64,000 nt of DNA from Chromatiales bacterium. Its GTDB lineage: Bacteria > Pseudomonadota > Gammaproteobacteria > Chromatiales > Chromatiaceae. Below, piece by piece: positions 34,917-44,452 of this stretch. How positions within the stretch are numbered: the first letter of the stretch is position 1; each line of letters starts with the position of its first letter. The notes under the pieces are model-generated. The model was not told where the DNA came from. It searched no databases and saw only the letters and a list, made by a program, of their open reading frames with translations. A program made the position numbers and the translations under genes. Where the stretch lies: positions 41,848 to 105,847 of the forward strand of contig JANQEV010000108.1 of NCBI GenBank assembly GCA_028278145.1, written 5' to 3'.

Positions 34917-37349
34917 TCAGGGGTGTCTTTTGGCCCGATTCAAATGCGAGGCTATGAGCAGCATTAGCTCCCGCATACCCACAGGCTTACTGATATAGTC
35001 ATCCATTCCCGCTTCCAGGCAACGTTCACGATCACCAGGCATGGCAAGGGCGGTCAATGCTATCACCACCATGCGGTTCAATTCTGAATCTGCACGTATA
35101 CGACTGACCGTCTCCAATCCATCCATGACTGGTAATTGTACATCCATAAGAATCAAATCCGGGTGCTGTTCCTTGGCTATAGCTAGAGCCGACTCGCCAT
35201 CCCCCGCAATCAATACTTGCAGACCATTCCGCTCCATATACTCCTGTAACAGGTTCTGAATTGTAGGGTTGTCTTCAGCAACCAGCACTGTAGCACCATC
35301 GGGAAATACCATTGCCCCTGATTCACTCTTATCACTGTCATGTGCATGGTAGGATTCATCTGCAGATCGATTCCATGGCAGATATACCGTAAACAGGCTA
35401 CCCTTGCCGGGACTACTCTCAACTTCAACACGCCCACCATGCAATTGGGTCATACGATATACCAGCGCCAGACCCAGGCCTGTCCCTCCATCTTTCCTAG
35501 CAATGGCATCACCTACCTGTACAAAAGGCCGGAACAGACGTCCCAGCTCCGATTCCGGGATCCCAATACCGTTATCCCGAACCCGAAACATCACCTCGTC
35601 CCGTTCCTGATCACCCTCAATTTCCAGGCTAATCTTCCCCCTCTCTGGAGTAAACTTAACTGCGTTACCCAGCAAGTTGATCAGCACCTGTTTCAGGCGT
35701 CTGGGGTCGCACCATAGTATGCGTACATCTGGGTCTATATCCGATGTTACCCGCAGCCCCTTCTTCTGCGCCTGCTGACGGATCATGCGCAGACTACTTT
35801 CTGCCAACTGCTGTACCAGAACCTCATCCAGGTTCAGTTCCATCTTGCCGGCCTCTACCTTAGCCACATCAAGTACATCATTAATCAGGGCCAGTAGGTG
35901 CTGAGAGCTCTCCATGATAGTCTCCAACGCCTTCTCCTGATTACTGTTCAACGGGCCGTACAGCTTGTCAGACAGGAACTCCGTCAATCCCATCATAGTG
36001 GTAAGTGGAGTACGCAATTCATGACTCATGGAAGCCAGGAATGCATCCTTGGCCTTGGCGGTTTTTTCCAGTTCCGCATTGGCGATATTCAACTCCTCAG
36101 TCCGCTCCTCCACCCGCTGCGCCAGCAGGGCTCGTTCCTCTCGTAACTGGTCATGGACATACTGCAGCGCCTCCTCTGCCTCCTTCCGCTCGGTGATATC
36201 GGAGAAGGTCACCACAGCACCAATCAGGGTATTTTCCTGATAGATTGGATAGGAGTGATACTCAACTGGAAAGCTGGAGCCATCGGTACGCCAGAAAACC
36301 TCATCATCCACATACGCCCGCTTACCGCTAATATAGGTCTGGGTGGCACGACACTGCTCTTTCGGCAGCGAGGAACCTTCAGGTGTTGTGTGATGTATCA
36401 AGTCATGTATACCACGACCTACCAGCTCAGAAGGATCTGCATACCCAAGGGTATGAGCACCGGCCGGATTGATAAAGATGCAGAGTCCATCCCGGTTTAC
36501 TCCATAGATCCCCTCACCGGTAGAATTAAGCAACAGACGGTTTCTCTCCTCACTATCTTTCAGTGTGCGCTGGGACTCACCCAGGTTCAACTGCATTGTC
36601 TGTAGCGCCTGCAGCAGTTGTGCCGCCTCATCCTGCCCTTCCACCCGTATATCGCCCGAGAGATCACCCCGGCTAATCCTGTTGGCCACAGCTGTGGCTG
36701 CCAGTATACGTCGCGCAATCATGCGATCTATCAGGGAATACACAATCAAAATCAGCAATGCAGCTGTTACCATGATGACGATGAGAACATGACGCTCACT
36801 CTGTGCCACTTGTTCACCTATTCCATTAAGTTGTTGCACCTTATGTTGCTGCGCCAGTGCTACCACCTCATCCAGCAGATCAGTTGGCTTCCGATCGATA
36901 CCTCTAACCTCAATGTCCACATCAATATGTGGCGCCATATTTTCACGCCGGAATAACTTTAGGGCTTCGCGGTACTGACTACCAAGCCGCTGATGGGCAT
37001 CCAGAAACTCACGAGCCGTATCCTTGGCTTCACTGTTGTTATCCAGGAGTGTTATCAGCTCTTCGATATATTTGCGGGTATGGCGTTCCTCATCATAAAA
37101 CTGCCCAAGATATTTGTTATAGAGATCTATTTCATGACCACGCAGGAGTACATTCTTCCACTCCTGCACCTGTTTTTTGAAATGTACCTGGCCAGAAAGA
37201 CTGGTATTCACTACGCGAAAAGAGTGATTCCGTATCTGGGCAGAACGTGCAGCAGCATCGCGATAGGTATGCAGGGCATAGAAACCACTGATCAGGTTTA
37301 TTACCAGTGCCAGCCCCAGGATGAGTATAAATTTGTTTCGAATATTCAT
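34917..37349 (-). CDS. Hybrid histidine kinase (4HB-HAMP-PAS-HisKA-HATPase-REC)
   Basis: 810 residues. Two membrane helices (about 7-27 and 190-210) flank a helical periplasmic sensor. Then come HAMP (about 212-265), PAS (about 270-395), a coiled coil, HisKA with ASMSHELRTPLTTMM near residue 440, HATPase with N-box NLLGNAVKF, G1 DNGIGI and G2 GGTGLGL, all intact, and a C-terminal receiver with LILMDVQLPVMDG. It should autophosphorylate and pass phosphate to its own receiver and an unknown partner. It appears monocistronic. The HDOD gene upstream is on the same strand, 249 bases away. Signal unknown. Confidence 0.93.
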   Translation of the reverse strand: MNIRNKFILILGLALVINLISGFYALHTYRDAAARSAQIRNHSFRVVNTSLSGQVHFKKQVQEWKNVLLRGHEIDLYNKYLGQFYDEERHTRKYIEELITLLDNNSEAKDTAREFLDAHQRLGSQYREALKLFRRENMAPHIDVDIEVRGIDRKPTDLLDEVVALAQQHKVQQLNGIGEQVAQSERHVLIVIMVTAALLILIVYSLIDRMIARRILAATAVANRISRGDLSGDIRVEGQDEAAQLLQALQTMQLNLGESQRTLKDSEERNRLLLNSTGEGIYGVNRDGLCIFINPAGAHTLGYADPSELVGRGIHDLIHHTTPEGSSLPKEQCRATQTYISGKRAYVDDEVFWRTDGSSFPVEYHSYPIYQENTLIGAVVTFSDITERKEAEEALQYVHDQLREERALLAQRVEERTEELNIANAELEKTAKAKDAFLASMSHELRTPLTTMMGLTEFLSDKLYGPLNSNQEKALETIMESSQHLLALINDVLDVAKVEAGKMELNLDEVLVQQLAESSLRMIRQQAQKKGLRVTSDIDPDVRILWCDPRRLKQVLINLLGNAVKFTPERGKISLEIEGDQERDEVMFRVRDNGIGIPESELGRLFRPFVQVGDAIARKDGGTGLGLALVYRMTQLHGGRVEVESSPGKGSLFTVYLPWNRSADESYHAHDSDKSESGAMVFPDGATVLVAEDNPTIQNLLQEYMERNGLQVLIAGDGESALAIAKEQHPDLILMDVQLPVMDGLETVSRIRADSELNRMVVIALTALAMPGDRERCLEAGMDDYISKPVGMRELMLLIASHLNRAKRHP

Positions 37350-37598
37350 GCGGCCTTAAATGTACATGTACCACAGTGAAAGGTAAACGAATGTACCCTC
37401 ACTGAAATACAGATAGCAACCGCAAAGACCAGCATAGCGCCATGTAACAAATCTGAAACAAATGCACAGGCAGTCAGATTAAGTAAATCTACTGTGGAGA
37501 TACACACTGGAATGAGGAGCGCACACCATTGCTACCAGTGAGGAAGGTTCGAGCATATGCTCTTAATATTGACACTGATCCAAGCGAATCATTAGAGA

Positions 37599-38519
37599 TT
37601 AGAATAACAAATCCTCCATATCTGAAGTATCCACTGCATCATCTCCATCTTCAGACATCTCCGTATTAATACCCAGACGCCTGAAAGAACCCAACTTACT
37701 CCGATCCACCTTGGAAAGAGGATGGTCTGTTCCGGTATACGCAAGGATATTAGCCACTTGGATCAGATCCACATAGTCAGCCACATCATCAATTGGCTGC
37801 CGCTCCAGGTCTTCATGTTCTGCAGCTACTGCCACCAGTGCAGGATCAAAGTCCCAATGCTTTAAAATTGCCTTACCCAAACTTGTATGCAACTTATCCA
37901 GCAGTTTCTCAAGATACTCTTCCTTGTTGACAAGCACGTCATACTCACACGCCTTGATCAATAGCGGTATCTTACCTATATCATGTATCAAGCCTGCTAC
38001 CAGGGCCACATCAGGATCAAACTCAGTATGCGACTTGGCCTCTGCTGCAGCATAGGCCCCAACCTTTACCGAGTGTGCCCAGAGTTCATCCATACGCTGC
38101 TGAATGTTCGTCTTGGAAGTCTTAAACACCTCACGCATGGAAACAGAATAGATGGCATTCTTAACCTTCTGGAAGCCAATGCAGGTTATAGCCGGCCTGA
38201 TGGATGTAACCGCATAAGAACGACCATAATATAAAGGACTGTTAGCATACCTAATGAGTCGCGCAGTAAGAGATGTGTCTTTAGAAATGACCTTCACCAG
38301 ATCATTGGCAGAACTGTTACAGTCATTTATCACCATCAGAGCTTCGATAGCTATGGTTGGTATGGTAGGCAGCTTTAGCCTGTCTTTGCGCAGATCTTCT
38401 TCTAACTCTTTGACAAACTCCTTGACTGAGAAACCACCTGTCTCACGTTTCTCCCGTTCCTGTTCAGTTTCGGTAGTAATCTTGGTGCCATCAGATATGG
38501 TAAAAGTGGCTTTTGTCAT
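37599..38519 (-). CDS. HDOD-domain signalling protein
   Basis: 306 residues. An N-terminal stretch of about 35 charged residues is followed by an HDOD domain (about 45-270) with LPTIPTIAIEAL at its start, TARLIRYANSPLY near residue 85, and GLIHDIGKIPLL near 178, where the HD pair is kept although HDOD proteins generally lack full HD catalysis. The C-terminal tail is acidic. HDOD proteins act in stress, motility and cyclic-nucleotide signalling. It shares strand with the adjacent hybrid kinase, but the 249-base gap argues against one operon. Confidence 0.88.
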   Translation of the reverse strand: MTKATFTISDGTKITTETEQEREKRETGGFSVKEFVKELEEDLRKDRLKLPTIPTIAIEALMVINDCNSSANDLVKVISKDTSLTARLIRYANSPLYYGRSYAVTSIRPAITCIGFQKVKNAIYSVSMREVFKTSKTNIQQRMDELWAHSVKVGAYAAAEAKSHTEFDPDVALVAGLIHDIGKIPLLIKACEYDVLVNKEEYLEKLLDKLHTSLGKAILKHWDFDPALVAVAAEHEDLERQPIDDVADYVDLIQVANILAYTGTDHPLSKVDRSKLGSFRRLGINTEMSEDGDDAVDTSDMEDLLF

Positions 38520-38571
38520 CTTGTTAACCTGAGCCTATTCCTAACTTTAGGATAAAAAGGAGTAACACGGC

Positions 38572-39345
38572 TTATTCCACATAGTATTTAATAAAATAGT
38601 AAATACTCAGAAACATGCCAACAGCCACCACCAGTCGTTTCAGCCATCTGTCTGGAATCAGTCTGGCCAGCGGCACCCCTAGCAAGCCACCCAATACCGC
38701 ACCAGAAAAAGCAAAAACAGTATGATTCCATGACACCAGTCCTGACAGACTCAACACCATAACAGAGATGGCGGTTACTATGGCCCCTAACAGGTTTTTC
38801 AAGGCATTATTTGTATGGATATCATGAACTCCTAGCATAAGCAGCCCACCTATCAACATAATGCCAAGTCCGGCCCCGAAGAACCCACCATAAACTGCTA
38901 TAACAAACTCCACACCTCGTGTTATCAGAGCTGAGCCCTGCATCAAGCCTTTGCTTGCCTGTCGGTCTACCCATCTATTCATCCCCTTTCCAAAGGCAAA
39001 TAACAGGGTAGCAAACAGGATCAGGAAAGGAATTAACATGGAGAACGCCTTGTTCCCCATGTAAGCAAGCAGCAGTGCTCCAACCGCACCACCACTCATT
39101 GCAACAACAATAGACCCTCTGATCCCATGGGGAAGCTGTCGTAACTCACGCCGATAGCCAAACGCTGCCAAGGCATGTCCCGGCCAAACAGCCACAGCAT
39201 TTGAGGCATTGGCAACTACCGGTGGAATACCTGCACTAAGAAAGACCGGGAAGGTAAAAAAGGTCCCGCCACCTGCAACTGCATTACTGATCCCAGCCAG
39301 CACTCCAGCCAGAAACAGCAACAGCATCATCCATGGCTCAGGCAT
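38572..39345 (-). CDS. Sulfite exporter TauE/SafE family protein
   Basis: 257 residues with about eight hydrophobic helices. The N-terminal half carries the family pattern AGVLAGISNAVAGGGTFFTFP, and a second similar repeat appears near residue 160 (YGGFFGAGLGIMLI). TauE/SafE proteins export sulfite, sulfoacetate or other sulfur anions, and some import thiosulfate. The gene is 39 bases downstream of a SqrR-like repressor on the same strand, so it is probably controlled by sulfane sulfur. It is the last gene of the kinase/regulator unit. Confidence 0.9.
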   Translation of the reverse strand: MPEPWMMLLLFLAGVLAGISNAVAGGGTFFTFPVFLSAGIPPVVANASNAVAVWPGHALAAFGYRRELRQLPHGIRGSIVVAMSGGAVGALLLAYMGNKAFSMLIPFLILFATLLFAFGKGMNRWVDRQASKGLMQGSALITRGVEFVIAVYGGFFGAGLGIMLIGGLLMLGVHDIHTNNALKNLLGAIVTAISVMVLSLSGLVSWNHTVFAFSGAVLGGLLGVPLARLIPDRWLKRLVVAVGMFLSIYYFIKYYVE

Positions 39346-39384
39346 CGCAGAATGGTACGTTTACTGATGATGTGTTAACAGACC

Positions 39385-39714
39385 CTAGGTGAAGTGATCA
39401 TCAAGGTTGGCACGACACAACACGGTGCGCATGGTTCCAATCAGTTTTAACAGCTCATCGTTACGCACACTGTAGAAAATCCTGTTGGCATCTCTTCGTG
39501 ACACAACGATATTTTTATTCCGCAACTGCTCCAGGTGCTGTGAGATATTACTCTGTGAGGTACCGGCCTGTTCAACAATCTCCCCCACTGAAAGCTCTTT
39601 ATCCCCTAGAGAACATAATATCTTCCAGCGCAGTGGATGAGCCATGGCCTTGAGCACATTGGCAGTCAGGGTTACATCTTCTCCAGGGACTTCGGGATCT
39701 TCAAAATCATGCAT
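39385..39714 (-). CDS. ArsR-family repressor, SqrR/BigR-like persulfide sensor
   Basis: 109 residues from the ATG at 39714, which has GGAG 7 bases upstream; the longer open frame to 39816 runs into the response-regulator gene and is not ArsR-like. The winged helix is clear (MAHPLRWKILCSL ... SVGEIVEQAGTSQSNISQHL). Cys34 and Cys100 are 66 residues apart, exactly the spacing of Cys41/Cys107 in Rhodobacter SqrR, which form a tetrasulfide link with sulfane sulfur. There is no metal-binding ELCVCDL motif. It likely represses the tauE gene downstream, and perhaps its own operon. Confidence 0.85.
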   Translation of the reverse strand: MHDFEDPEVPGEDVTLTANVLKAMAHPLRWKILCSLGDKELSVGEIVEQAGTSQSNISQHLEQLRNKNIVVSRRDANRIFYSVRNDELLKLIGTMRTVLCRANLDDHFT

Positions 39715-39737
39715 ATCCAATCTCCAAACAATACTTT

Positions 39738-40598
39738 TTATACCTGCTCTGCAGCAGTAGTGTCTTCTTCCTTCACATATCCGGTCATATCCTTGGCAAT
39801 ACAGATAATGCCGCACACCTCTCCCGCATCATCACGCAGGGCGGTCCGGGAAAACAGTATCGGAACACGACGACCATCTTTTGCAATAAAACAGGCTTCA
39901 ATCCGTTCTAAGGCTCCTGTCATTATCAGCGCCTCCAACCAGGTTCCAAAGAATGCTTCGGCCTGTTCCGGCTCCTCTTCTTCAAAAAAGTCACCGATAT
40001 TCATACCTATCAGCTCATCACTATCATGTTTGAGCATGCGGCAGGCGGCAGGGTTTACCAGTGTTATTGCCCCCTCCATATCCAGCATCAACAGGGCTTC
40101 TCCCATATGCTGATAGATGTTCTCAATTCTCCTTTTTTCCTGGGCCAGTTCAGCGGTACGCTCCGCAACCTTGACCTCCAGAATACGATTCAGCTCCCGC
40201 TCTTTTTCTAGAATCCTGAAAGTTGAGCTGATCTTGTTAATCAGCTGGTTGTCATCGATCGGTTTCAGCAGATAATCCACCGCGCCTACATCGTAACCTT
40301 TTTTCTGGAACTCTTCGGTCTTGAAGGCCGCAGTAAGAAAGATAATCGGGATATCCTGGGTCTTCTTGCGAATCTTCAACATGGATGCAGTCTGAAATCC
40401 ATCCATCTCTGGCATCTGCACATCCAGTATTATCAGATCAATCCCAGGTTCACTCAGGGCAATATCCAGAGCTTGCTGACCAGACGAAGCCTCTAAAACA
40501 TCAGCAGCTGTATGCTGCTCGATCAGAGTTCGCAGGCTGTATAGATTGTGTTCGTTATCATCGACGATAAGCAGTTTAAAGCCAGAATATTTCTTCAT
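39738..40598 (-). CDS. Response regulator with REC and PAS domains
   Basis: 286 residues: receiver (LLIVDDNEHN, phospho-Asp in LIILDVQMPEMDG near residue 58, Lys in LLKPIDD near 110), coiled coil about 125-160, then a PAS domain about 160-275 (YQHMGEALLMLDMEGAITLV ... GIICIAKDMTG). No DNA-binding or enzymatic output is present, so it probably signals by protein contact. It overlaps the upstream hybrid kinase by four bases (ATGA), the natural phosphodonor. Confidence 0.92.
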   Translation of the reverse strand: MKKYSGFKLLIVDDNEHNLYSLRTLIEQHTAADVLEASSGQQALDIALSEPGIDLIILDVQMPEMDGFQTASMLKIRKKTQDIPIIFLTAAFKTEEFQKKGYDVGAVDYLLKPIDDNQLINKISSTFRILEKERELNRILEVKVAERTAELAQEKRRIENIYQHMGEALLMLDMEGAITLVNPAACRMLKHDSDELIGMNIGDFFEEEEPEQAEAFFGTWLEALIMTGALERIEACFIAKDGRRVPILFSRTALRDDAGEVCGIICIAKDMTGYVKEEDTTAAEQV

Positions 40599-42922
40599 AA
40601 TGTGGTTTTCAGGTAACGAATAAGTAGTTGTTGCAGTTCTTCAGCCAGGATTGGCTTTGCAATAAAGTCACTGACGCCAGAGTCTTCAGCACTTTGGTAT
40701 TCTTCCTCAGACTGTTCTGACATCATTGCTATTACTGGAAGTTCCTGTAGTTGTTTTATTCCACGTATGCGATTAATCGTACCATAGCCTTGATTTCCCA
40801 GCACCATAGGATCCATCAGCACCAGGCCACAGGCCCCTACATCATTAAGTGTATCGATGGCCTCATCCGCATCTCCCGCAGCCATAACCTGCAGCCCCCA
40901 TCTCTCTAATAAAGGTGTGAGCATCAGCAGACTCTGTATATCACTGTCCATGATCAGGACGCAACATGGCTCAAATATAGGTTCAGCCGCAGTGTCCGCC
41001 AGACCCTGATTGCCATGTTCATCCTCCTGTCGCGGCTGCTCAATGTACTGAACCACACTGCCAGCCCGATCCAGTTCCTGCGGCAACAACACTGTAAACA
41101 CTGAGCCATCACTTTCCCTGCTCCAGAGTACGATACGGCCTCCCAGCAGCTCTGCCAGGTTTTTACTGATGCTAAGACCCAGACCGGTACCCCCATATTT
41201 TCTACTGGTGGAGCCATCCACCTGTTGAAAAGCACCAAATACCACACTCAGCTTATGTACAGGGATTCCAATGCCAGAATCGATTACGGAAATGGCTACA
41301 GGCCGCACTGTGGCATCATCTCTGTCGTTACGATGCAAACGGATAATAACCCCTCCACTCTTGGTAAACTTCAGGGCATTGGAAAGAAAATTCTTCAGTA
41401 TCTGGCCCAGCTTCTCCCGGTCTGAGATCATAATTTCAGGGGCATCACCCTCCTGCTCAAAGCTCAGACCAAGCCCTTTTGCATCAAATTGCGGCCGCAT
41501 CAGGCCAATAACTTCATTTATCAGCTTGGATATTTCGAATTGGCGCAGATTGAATTTCATCTCCTGCGCCTCAATACGAGAAAGATCCAGAATATTGTCT
41601 ATAAGCGACCTCAGATCCACTCCTGCTTCATGGATAACCTTGGTCTTCTCCGCCTGCTTGGGGGTTAGCTCTGATTCAGGATCATTCAGCAGTTTAGACA
41701 GAAGCAGTATCGAGTTCAGTGGTGTTCTCAGCTCATGGCTTACATTGGCAAGAAACTCAGACTTGTAACGGTTGGAATCCTCTAGTTTGGACGCATGCTC
41801 ACGTAGTTCCTGCACATTACCGGCATACGACCTGGCAAGATCATTCAGATTATCGCCCAGCTGGTGCAGTTCCTGAGGACCAGCCCAGTCAAACTCCACA
41901 CAGGCTTCGTTCTTTAATAGCCTGCGTATACCTTCAGTGAGCTCATTTCCGTAGCCACTTATACGCTTGGCATACCAGCGTGCTACCAGAAACACCATGA
42001 TGATCAATACTAAAATAATACTCAGCACACGCGGAGTCAGGGCTTTTCTGAATGCCGCAACTGGCGAAGGGTCAACCTCTCTCCCCACCCAGACCTTGCC
42101 AAGCTTGTCAGTTTTAAACAGCGGCACCCAGATCATCTGGGAGTCACTACCTTTCCACAACGCCAGCTTGGACTCGGAGAAGAGATTCTCCAGGCCAGGA
42201 AAATCGTTGAAAGCGGAACCGGTTCCACTCTTTGGGCGCGCATCGGTGATATAGCTGCCATTACTGTTTACCCAGAGGGTATTCTCATAACCACGAGCCA
42301 TATTACCCACATCCATATTCAATACCAGCATGCCTCCTGGAGAGATGCCACTGCTATCTGTCTGAACTACTGGACTGAACAGATGCATTGTCATAAGACG
42401 CCGTGAGTCTTCCAGGGATGTCCGGACATGCAGCATGACCGGGCTTACCAGGACAGCCCCTGATTCCATGGACATTGCCTCTTCCCTTAACTCCAGCGGG
42501 GGGATATCAGGAGTGTCAGGTGTCGCTCTCCACAACATGTTTTCCGGATCCCGTTCCAACCAGAACCTGGGCGTACCATTCACATCCAGATAGATAACCT
42601 GAAATATATCGGGCTTATCCCGAAGGATCAGCCATACCCACTCCGTATAGCGGGATATGGCCCATGCGACTCCCTGGCCCTCCCAGCCAGGTGGCACCAC
42701 ATCAGACTCCATCAACCTGGCCAGGATACGCGCCACCTCCTGGCGACTGGTAATATGATGGTCCAGATCCCGGAAATCTGATCTCAGGTTTTGTACATGT
42801 GCTTTTTGGTAAAACCCTTCCAGTTGGTGCATCACAAACGGAATATTGATCACAACCGCGGTCACCAGCGGCGCCATCCCGAACAGAAACAGAAATAGAA
42901 AAAAATAGGTGCGAAGCTTCAT
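40595..42922 (-). CDS. Hybrid sensor histidine kinase (periplasmic sensor-HAMP-like-HisKA-HATPase-REC)
   Basis: 775 residues. Membrane helices at about 5-25 and 298-318 bound a periplasmic sensor of about 270 residues, probably Cache-like. Then follow a HAMP-like linker, HisKA with ANVSHELRTPLNSIL near residue 395, HATPase with N-box NFLSNALKF, G1 DSGIGI and G2 GGTGLGL, all intact, and a C-terminal receiver whose phospho-Asp lies in LVLMDPMVLG. It is translationally coupled to the REC-PAS regulator, and the SqrR-like and TauE genes follow, which hints at a sulfur-related signal; that is inference. Confidence 0.92.
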   Translation of the reverse strand: MKLRTYFFLFLFLFGMAPLVTAVVINIPFVMHQLEGFYQKAHVQNLRSDFRDLDHHITSRQEVARILARLMESDVVPPGWEGQGVAWAISRYTEWVWLILRDKPDIFQVIYLDVNGTPRFWLERDPENMLWRATPDTPDIPPLELREEAMSMESGAVLVSPVMLHVRTSLEDSRRLMTMHLFSPVVQTDSSGISPGGMLVLNMDVGNMARGYENTLWVNSNGSYITDARPKSGTGSAFNDFPGLENLFSESKLALWKGSDSQMIWVPLFKTDKLGKVWVGREVDPSPVAAFRKALTPRVLSIILVLIIMVFLVARWYAKRISGYGNELTEGIRRLLKNEACVEFDWAGPQELHQLGDNLNDLARSYAGNVQELREHASKLEDSNRYKSEFLANVSHELRTPLNSILLLSKLLNDPESELTPKQAEKTKVIHEAGVDLRSLIDNILDLSRIEAQEMKFNLRQFEISKLINEVIGLMRPQFDAKGLGLSFEQEGDAPEIMISDREKLGQILKNFLSNALKFTKSGGVIIRLHRNDRDDATVRPVAISVIDSGIGIPVHKLSVVFGAFQQVDGSTSRKYGGTGLGLSISKNLAELLGGRIVLWSRESDGSVFTVLLPQELDRAGSVVQYIEQPRQEDEHGNQGLADTAAEPIFEPCCVLIMDSDIQSLLMLTPLLERWGLQVMAAGDADEAIDTLNDVGACGLVLMDPMVLGNQGYGTINRIRGIKQLQELPVIAMMSEQSEEEYQSAEDSGVSDFIAKPILAEELQQLLIRYLKTTL

Positions 42923-43198
42923 GTATTACCTGAAAGTAGTCATTCACTATGGTCCGGAAAGAGAAAAAACACACAATAACCGACCTGTATACCAAACAGC
43001 CACTCAATCATAACCTACTGGAACGCTTAACAATAAACCAAAGTTTTATACTAAGTCTGCAGATAGCAAAGGGCGCTTACCCTACAGGCTGGATTCAAGC
43101 CATGTAAACCTGTATGTTCCTTGCTGCATAAGAAATTCTTAATATCCTGAGTTCGATAGTGTATCGGGATGATATTCAGCAATATTAATGAGGCAAAA

Positions 43199-43600
43199 AT
43201 GATTAATTGGAAAGCACTTATGATTGGCATCATAGCCATTCTGATACTTGCCCTGGCGACTCAGTTTGCATTTCTCATGACCGCCACCTGGCTCACAATC
43301 CTTAAAAACAGACAGGATATCGGGGCGCAGGACCTGCAAATGCTGATATACATTGCTGGGTTCATATTTGCCTCAATCACCCTGATTCCTGGGGGATTTA
43401 TCACTGCATATATCAGCAAAACCAAGGTCATAACCCACTGTGCCATAGTGGGATTAGTGGCCACAGCCATCTCACTTTCAACCGCTCCTGACTCTGAGCA
43501 CGCCACCAGCAAGGGCGCACTATTTATAATCCTGGGTACTGGCATGGTTATGCTGGGTGGCGTACTATGGAAGTGGTGGTCTGGGCGCACGAGTTCCTAG
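43199..43600 (+). CDS. Small four-helix membrane protein of unknown function
   Basis: 133 residues from the ATG at 43199, preceded by GAGG; an earlier in-frame ATG at 43169 lacks one. Four hydrophobic segments are seen (ALMIGIIAILILALATQFAF, IYIAGFIFASITLIPGG, ITHCAIVGLVATAIS, LFIILGTGMVMLGGVLW), ending in a short WKWWSGR tail. I do not recognise a family. It stands alone between the kinase promoter region and the pentapeptide gene. Confidence 0.72.
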   Translation: MINWKALMIGIIAILILALATQFAFLMTATWLTILKNRQDIGAQDLQMLIYIAGFIFASITLIPGGFITAYISKTKVITHCAIVGLVATAISLSTAPDSEHATSKGALFIILGTGMVMLGGVLWKWWSGRTSS

Positions 43601-43754
43601 ACCCCATTGGGGAACAGGCAAGGTAATAGGTGGCGGGATAACCAAAACAACCTATCTTTGGCTATACTTCCAGAAGGCCACTTGCCATAAATAATAACTG
43701 GCCCAGCGTGCTGGTGCCTGCCATAAACAATACAGATCCAGGAATATCTAGAGT

Positions 43755-44093
43755 ATGAATAGCCCTGAACCTGAAGTCGTCGATATGTATAAGCTACTTC
43801 TAAGCGGTAACTTGGCAAAGTTCAACGAACTGCGGAGACAAGGTGCAGAGTGTGATCTGTGCAATATTGACCTGCGTGGTATGGATTTGAGGCAGTTGGA
43901 CGCAAGGGGACTGGATTTGACCAATGCCTTTCTGCGCCAGGCCGACCTACGCGGGGTGGATTTTTCACAAACCATACTTAATGGCGTGAGTATCAGTGGC
44001 GCCAAGATTTCAGGAACGATGTTCCCAGTTGAATTGAGCGCTGAGGAGATCAACCTGTCTCTGCTGCATGGCACCCGCATGCGTTATCGTTAA
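43755..44093 (+). CDS. Pentapeptide-repeat protein
   Basis: 112 residues. After an N-terminal helix (MYKLLLSGNLAKFNELRRQG) about eleven A(D/N)LXX-type pentapeptides run from residue 33 to about 90 (CDLCNIDLRGMDLRQLDARG and onward), forming a right-handed square helix. A short C-terminal helix ends the protein. Some family members mimic DNA and protect gyrase, but the array here is short and the role is unknown. It converges with the tat genes. Confidence 0.85.
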   Translation: MNSPEPEVVDMYKLLLSGNLAKFNELRRQGAECDLCNIDLRGMDLRQLDARGLDLTNAFLRQADLRGVDFSQTILNGVSISGAKISGTMFPVELSAEEINLSLLHGTRMRYR

Positions 44094-44152
44094 CAGGCAT
44101 ACCCTCTTCTACCGGAGGGAGCATCTGCCCCTCAAAGAGTCAGCACCGCCAC

Positions 44153-44452
44153 TCAGGCAGTTTCCCCTTCGTCTCCAGCCTTTTCATCACCAGCCAGTGC
44201 CGCCTCTTCTTCGGCCTCTCTGGCAGCGGCAATGATGGCCTCGAGCTCAACGATCATAGCTGCAGCTGCTTCCCCCTGCTCATAATCACCATGATTCAGG
44301 ACATCGTTCAGCAGATCACGGGACTCCACGGTCTCTTTCTGGTCAATCAGGGCTCGTGCCTGCTGTAGTTTTTCATTCAACAGCTCTTCGTATTCCCCAT
44401 CATCATCGTACTCACCGAGATCGCAGCCTTCGTCATCATCATCTTCATACAT
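44153..44452 (-). CDS. Acidic protein resembling the FimV C-terminal domain
   Basis: 99 residues, very acidic at both ends. The middle ([20 protein letters not shown] ... [18 protein letters not shown]) matches the helical pattern of the FimV C-terminal/TPR-like module, which in Pseudomonas binds cell-pole partners. No membrane segment. Its start overlaps the end of tatC by 8 bases, so it is probably co-translated as the last gene of the tatABC unit. Confidence 0.6.
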   Translation of the reverse strand: MYEDDDDEGCDLGEYDDDGEYEELLNEKLQQARALIDQKETVESRDLLNDVLNHGDYEQGEAAAAMIVELEAIIAAAREAEEEAALAGDEKAGDEGETA

